Below are positions 63,296-64,000 of a DNA stretch of 64,000 nucleotides, in pieces. Position numbers and translations under genes: made by a program. Within the stretch, counting starts at the first letter, position 1; the number at the start of each line of letters is the position of its first letter. The notes under the pieces are model-generated. The model was not told the DNA's origin. It made no database searches and worked only from the letters and a program-made list of their open reading frames with translations. The DNA is taken from the NCBI RefSeq assembly GCF_001007995.1, contig NZ_CP011389.1, positions 1,302,001 through 1,366,000 of the forward strand, in the 5' to 3' direction. The DNA is from Deinococcus soli (ex Cha et al. 2016) (lineage in GTDB: Bacteria > Deinococcota > Deinococci > Deinococcales > Deinococcaceae).

Positions 63296-64000
63296 ATGAA
63301 GAAACGGTTCCTCTTCCCCACCCTGCTGGCCCTGGCGGGCAGCTCCGCGCTGGCCGACAAGGTCGTGAACATCGGGTACTCCGGTCCCCTGTCGGGCGGC
63401 GCGGCCTTCTACGGCAAGGACGTGCAGAGCGGCATCGACATGGCCATCGCCGAACTGAACCGCTCGGGCGTGACCGTCAAGGGCGAGAAGGTCACGTTCA
63501 AACTGGTCGCGCTGGACGACCGCTACCTGCCAAACGAGACCGCCACGAACGTCAAACGCCTGACCAGTCAGGGCATCGACATCGTCTTCGTGCCGCACGC
63601 CGGGGGCATCCTGACCGTCCAGCCCCTGACGAACCGCGACCCGGAATTCCTGCTGGTGGCGTACTCCAGCGAACCGAAGATCCTGGACAGCCGCAACCCA
63701 CTGACGTTCATGCTTCCGCCCCGCTACGACAACTACCTGCAGCCCTTCACCGCCACGCAGATGAAGGCCTTCGGGAAACGCCTGGGCCTGATCGGGACGA
63801 CCAGCGCGTACGGCAAGCAGTGGACGGACGCGATCAGCGACGAGTGGAAGAAACAGGGCGGCACGGTCCTGTCGAACAACGGCGTGGATTACAACACCAC
63901 CGTGGACTACTCCAGCGCCGTCACGAAGGCCCTGGCGGAGAAACCGGACGTGCTGTTCATCGGCGGGCCCAGCCAGCCCACCGCGCTGGTCGTGAAGGCC
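63296..64000 (+). CDS. ABC transporter substrate-binding protein (branched-chain amino acid type), 3' end outside window
   Basis: 235 codons visible, open at the window end. Signal peptide ([16 protein letters not shown]). The mature start [22 protein letters not shown] is typical of LivK/periplasmic-binding-fold I proteins, as are [25 protein letters not shown] and [13 protein letters not shown]. It delivers amino acids or other small molecules to a Liv-type ABC transporter that should lie downstream. Strong ribosome binding site GGGAGG. Confidence 0.92.
   Translation, partial: MKKRFLFPTLLALAGSSALADKVVNIGYSGPLSGGAAFYGKDVQSGIDMAIAELNRSGVTVKGEKVTFKLVALDDRYLPNETATNVKRLTSQGIDIVFVPHAGGILTVQPLTNRDPEFLLVAYSSEPKILDSRNPLTFMLPPRYDNYLQPFTATQMKAFGKRLGLIGTTSAYGKQWTDAISDEWKKQGGTVLSNNGVDYNTTVDYSSAVTKALAEKPDVLFIGGPSQPTALVVKA

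Overview
The window is about 70% G+C and gene-dense. Its content points to a Deinococcus-type chromosome: a 5-oxoprolinase cluster (pxpB, pxpC, pxpA), LysK of the amino-adipate lysine route, VanW, TerC, DUF3084 and DUF11 proteins, small DUF454 and MmcQ proteins, and many genes whose start codon lies only 6-8 nt after a TANNNT -10 box (leaderless transcription, known to be common in Deinococcus). I see about 60 genes, one tRNA (Asn-GTT), one insertion sequence, two dispersed repeat families and one convincing riboswitch. No rRNA, CRISPR array or prophage was seen.

Layout. 1-3.7 kb: 5-oxoproline utilisation (pxpB cut by the window edge, pxpC, pxpA) with an S41-type lipoprotein on the opposite strand. 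3.8-9.7 kb: a membrane protein with a degenerate GGDEF domain, a TrkA/KtrA-like K+ regulator, a sugar-type binding protein, a DUF3084 coiled-coil protein and an LptB-type ATPase. 9.9-17.1 kb: a secreted Gly-rich DUF11 protein, deoB, hisD, an EamA exporter and a small membrane protein. 17.2-24.6 kb: VanW, purK/purE, a Pro-rich membrane protein, lysK and an SLC13 transporter. 24.6-34.8 kb: an MFS exporter, a LysM-NlpC/P60 hydrolase, murA, a 4x[4Fe-4S] protein, rraA, xdhC-like, paaG-like and ruvX. 35-46.6 kb: acyl-CoA ligase, esterase, terC behind a yybP-ykoY (Mn2+) riboswitch, an OmpR-type regulator, an alpha/beta hydrolase lacking its serine, a sugar-nucleotidyltransferase, yebC, an amidohydrolase and a receiver-BTAD regulator.

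46.6-49.5 kb is the accessory part. A gene with a G+C-rich 5' end is split by a 1044-bp IS630-family element flanked by TA. Removing the element rejoins the reading frame into a protein ending in a CHAP amidase domain. The 3' part and the next gene, a small lipoprotein overlapping it by ATGA, are strikingly A+T-rich. I read this as a horizontally acquired peptidoglycan-amidase effector with a candidate lipoprotein immunity partner, now interrupted by the transposon.

49.6-64 kb: alaS, then a two-gene operon (134-aa protein plus a 1649-aa DUF4132 protein). Its promoter carries a 17-bp palindrome resembling the Deinococcus radiation/desiccation response motif. After it come small membrane, MmcQ, phosphoesterase, DinB-fold, dus and GNAT genes, tRNA-Asn, and the start of a branched-chain-amino-acid-type binding protein cut by the window edge.

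The most interesting items are the interrupted amidase/lipoprotein pair, the putative RDRM-controlled DUF4132 operon, the Mn2+ riboswitch on terC, two repeat families that begin exactly after stop codons, a G-quadruplex-forming heptamer repeat, and several enzymes that have lost a catalytic residue.
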